From: Vibrio neonatus
GTDB lineage: Bacteria > Pseudomonadota > Gammaproteobacteria > Enterobacterales > Vibrionaceae
DNA: 64,000 bases
Direction of reading: 5' to 3'
Assembly (NCBI RefSeq): GCF_024346975.1
Contig: NZ_AP024886.1
Location: 744,001 to 808,000 of the forward strand
In this document: positions 63,630 through 64,000 of the stretch, one piece after another
Numbering within the stretch: the stretch's first letter is position 1
How the letters are laid out: each line of letters begins with the position of its first letter
The notes under the pieces: generated by a model
Databases searched by the model: none
Seen by the model: the letters and a program-made list of their open reading frames with translations, nothing else
Told to the model about the DNA's origin: nothing
Program-made: the position numbers and the translations under genes

Positions 63630-64000
63630 TTACTCGCCAGAGTTGCGACGAGATTGACCACGGTCGCCACGAGGACCATTACCACGGTTTTCGCTGCCAC
63701 GGTTACGGTCGAAACGACGTTCGCCGTCACGGTTACCACGGTAGCCACCGCCTTCACGGTTACCACGATGACCTTCACCACCACGACGGTTACCACCGTC
63801 ACGACGAGGGCCACCATCGCGACGTGGACCACGAGACTCACGGAAGTCATCAAAGTCACACACTACAGCAGCGGTTTCTTTTTGACGAATACGCAGTTTA
63901 CGCAGTTTACCCGCAGTTTCAGAGTTCATTGCTTTTGGAAGCTGAACAAACGTATGGCCTTGAGCCAGTTTGATTGCACCAATAGAACCTTTAGTTAAAC
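63630..64000 (-). CDS. deaD: DEAD-box RNA helicase DeaD/CsdA, C-terminal part
   Basis: Only the last 123 codons are in the window. The start of the visible part (GSIGAIKLAQGHTFVQLP) matches the end of the DbpA-like RNA-binding domain of DeaD/CsdA. It is followed by a basic stretch (KLRKLRIRQKE) and a low-complexity tail of RG, GG and DR repeats (residues such as RRDGGPRRDGGNRRGG and RGNREGGGYRGN). Such tails bind RNA non-specifically. DeaD unwinds structured RNA in ribosome assembly and cold adaptation. The helicase core lies beyond the right edge. Confidence 0.85.
   Translation of the reverse strand, partial: LTKGSIGAIKLAQGHTFVQLPKAMNSETAGKLRKLRIRQKETAAVVCDFDDFRESRGPRRDGGPRRDGGNRRGGEGHRGNREGGGYRGNRDGERRFDRNRGSENRGNGPRGDRGQSRRNSGE

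Noticed and set aside
63630..63860. Short repeats in the deaD-like tail as a CRISPR-like array
   Set aside because: The repeats are irregular, in frame and encode RG/GG/DR residues; there is no repeat-spacer structure.
63439..63998. Plus-strand frames opposite the deaD-like tail, one rich in Thr/Val
   Set aside because: They mirror the RG/GG repeat codons of the deaD-like tail on the opposite strand and cross its terminator, so they are repeat shadows.

Overview
The window looks like a chromosomal segment of a Vibrionaceae bacterium (Vibrio or a close relative). The evidence is recognition of gene families and neighbourhoods: a FabV-type enoyl reductase, ravA-viaA, yejABEF, a zwf-pgl-gnd operon, kbl-tdh with a divergent LysR gene, a lone ackA, and a DeaD-type helicase with an RGG-like tail. 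Genes are dense, on both strands and of moderate GC. I see no tRNA, rRNA, CRISPR array, complete insertion sequence or prophage. From memory, several of these clusters lie on the second chromosome of V. cholerae, so a chromosome II origin is a reasonable but unproven guess.

Layout. 1-11 kb: a partial ABC ATPase diverging from a TesA-like esterase, fabV, a GGDEF/EAL protein with degenerate motifs behind a strong LexA-box match, an ABC-class ATPase of unknown role, ravA-viaA, a Nudix hydrolase and a threonine aldolase. 11-17 kb: two DEAD-box helicases, ACP phosphodiesterase, a YceB-like lipoprotein, a PAP2 phosphatase and an NO-responsive YgbA-type protein. 17-24 kb: the peptide importer yejA-yejB-yejE and yejF, split by a small gene on the other strand. 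24-34 kb: SelO, an SgrR-like regulator, a thioesterase coupled to a small gene, an M48 lipoprotein protease, YjdM, an apparently exported family II pyrophosphatase, a REP/MITE-like composite repeat and an Old Yellow Enzyme. 34-48 kb: a porin, a lipoprotein apparently joining a SYLF-like domain to a beta-barrel, a 5'-nucleotidase, a YbjD/OLD nuclease, yceJ-yceI, a dienelactone hydrolase, an AraC regulator, a perfect 30-bp palindrome, DUF1415-nfsA, and an HTH-2TM protein. 48-64 kb: central metabolism (gnd, pgl, zwf; tdh, kbl; ackA) with a GST, outer-membrane proteins, a DUF4145-like/Sel1-like protein followed by a tiny gene, and the 3' end of a DeaD-type helicase.

How the genes work together. 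The clearest units are the oxidative pentose-phosphate operon (zwf-pgl-gnd, first two genes overlapping), threonine degradation (kbl-tdh, overlapping by one base, with a palindromic LysR-type box towards the divergent regulator), peptide uptake (yejABE with an intercistronic hairpin after the binding-protein gene) and ravA-viaA. No complete new defence or mobile system is evident. The least explained items are the DUF4145-like/Sel1-like gene with its downstream 39-47 codon gene, the SYLF-like barrel lipoprotein, the exported pyrophosphatase, the LexA-box/degenerate GGDEF-EAL pair, and the GGGGTCAGGTCTTG palindromes, which occur at two loci.
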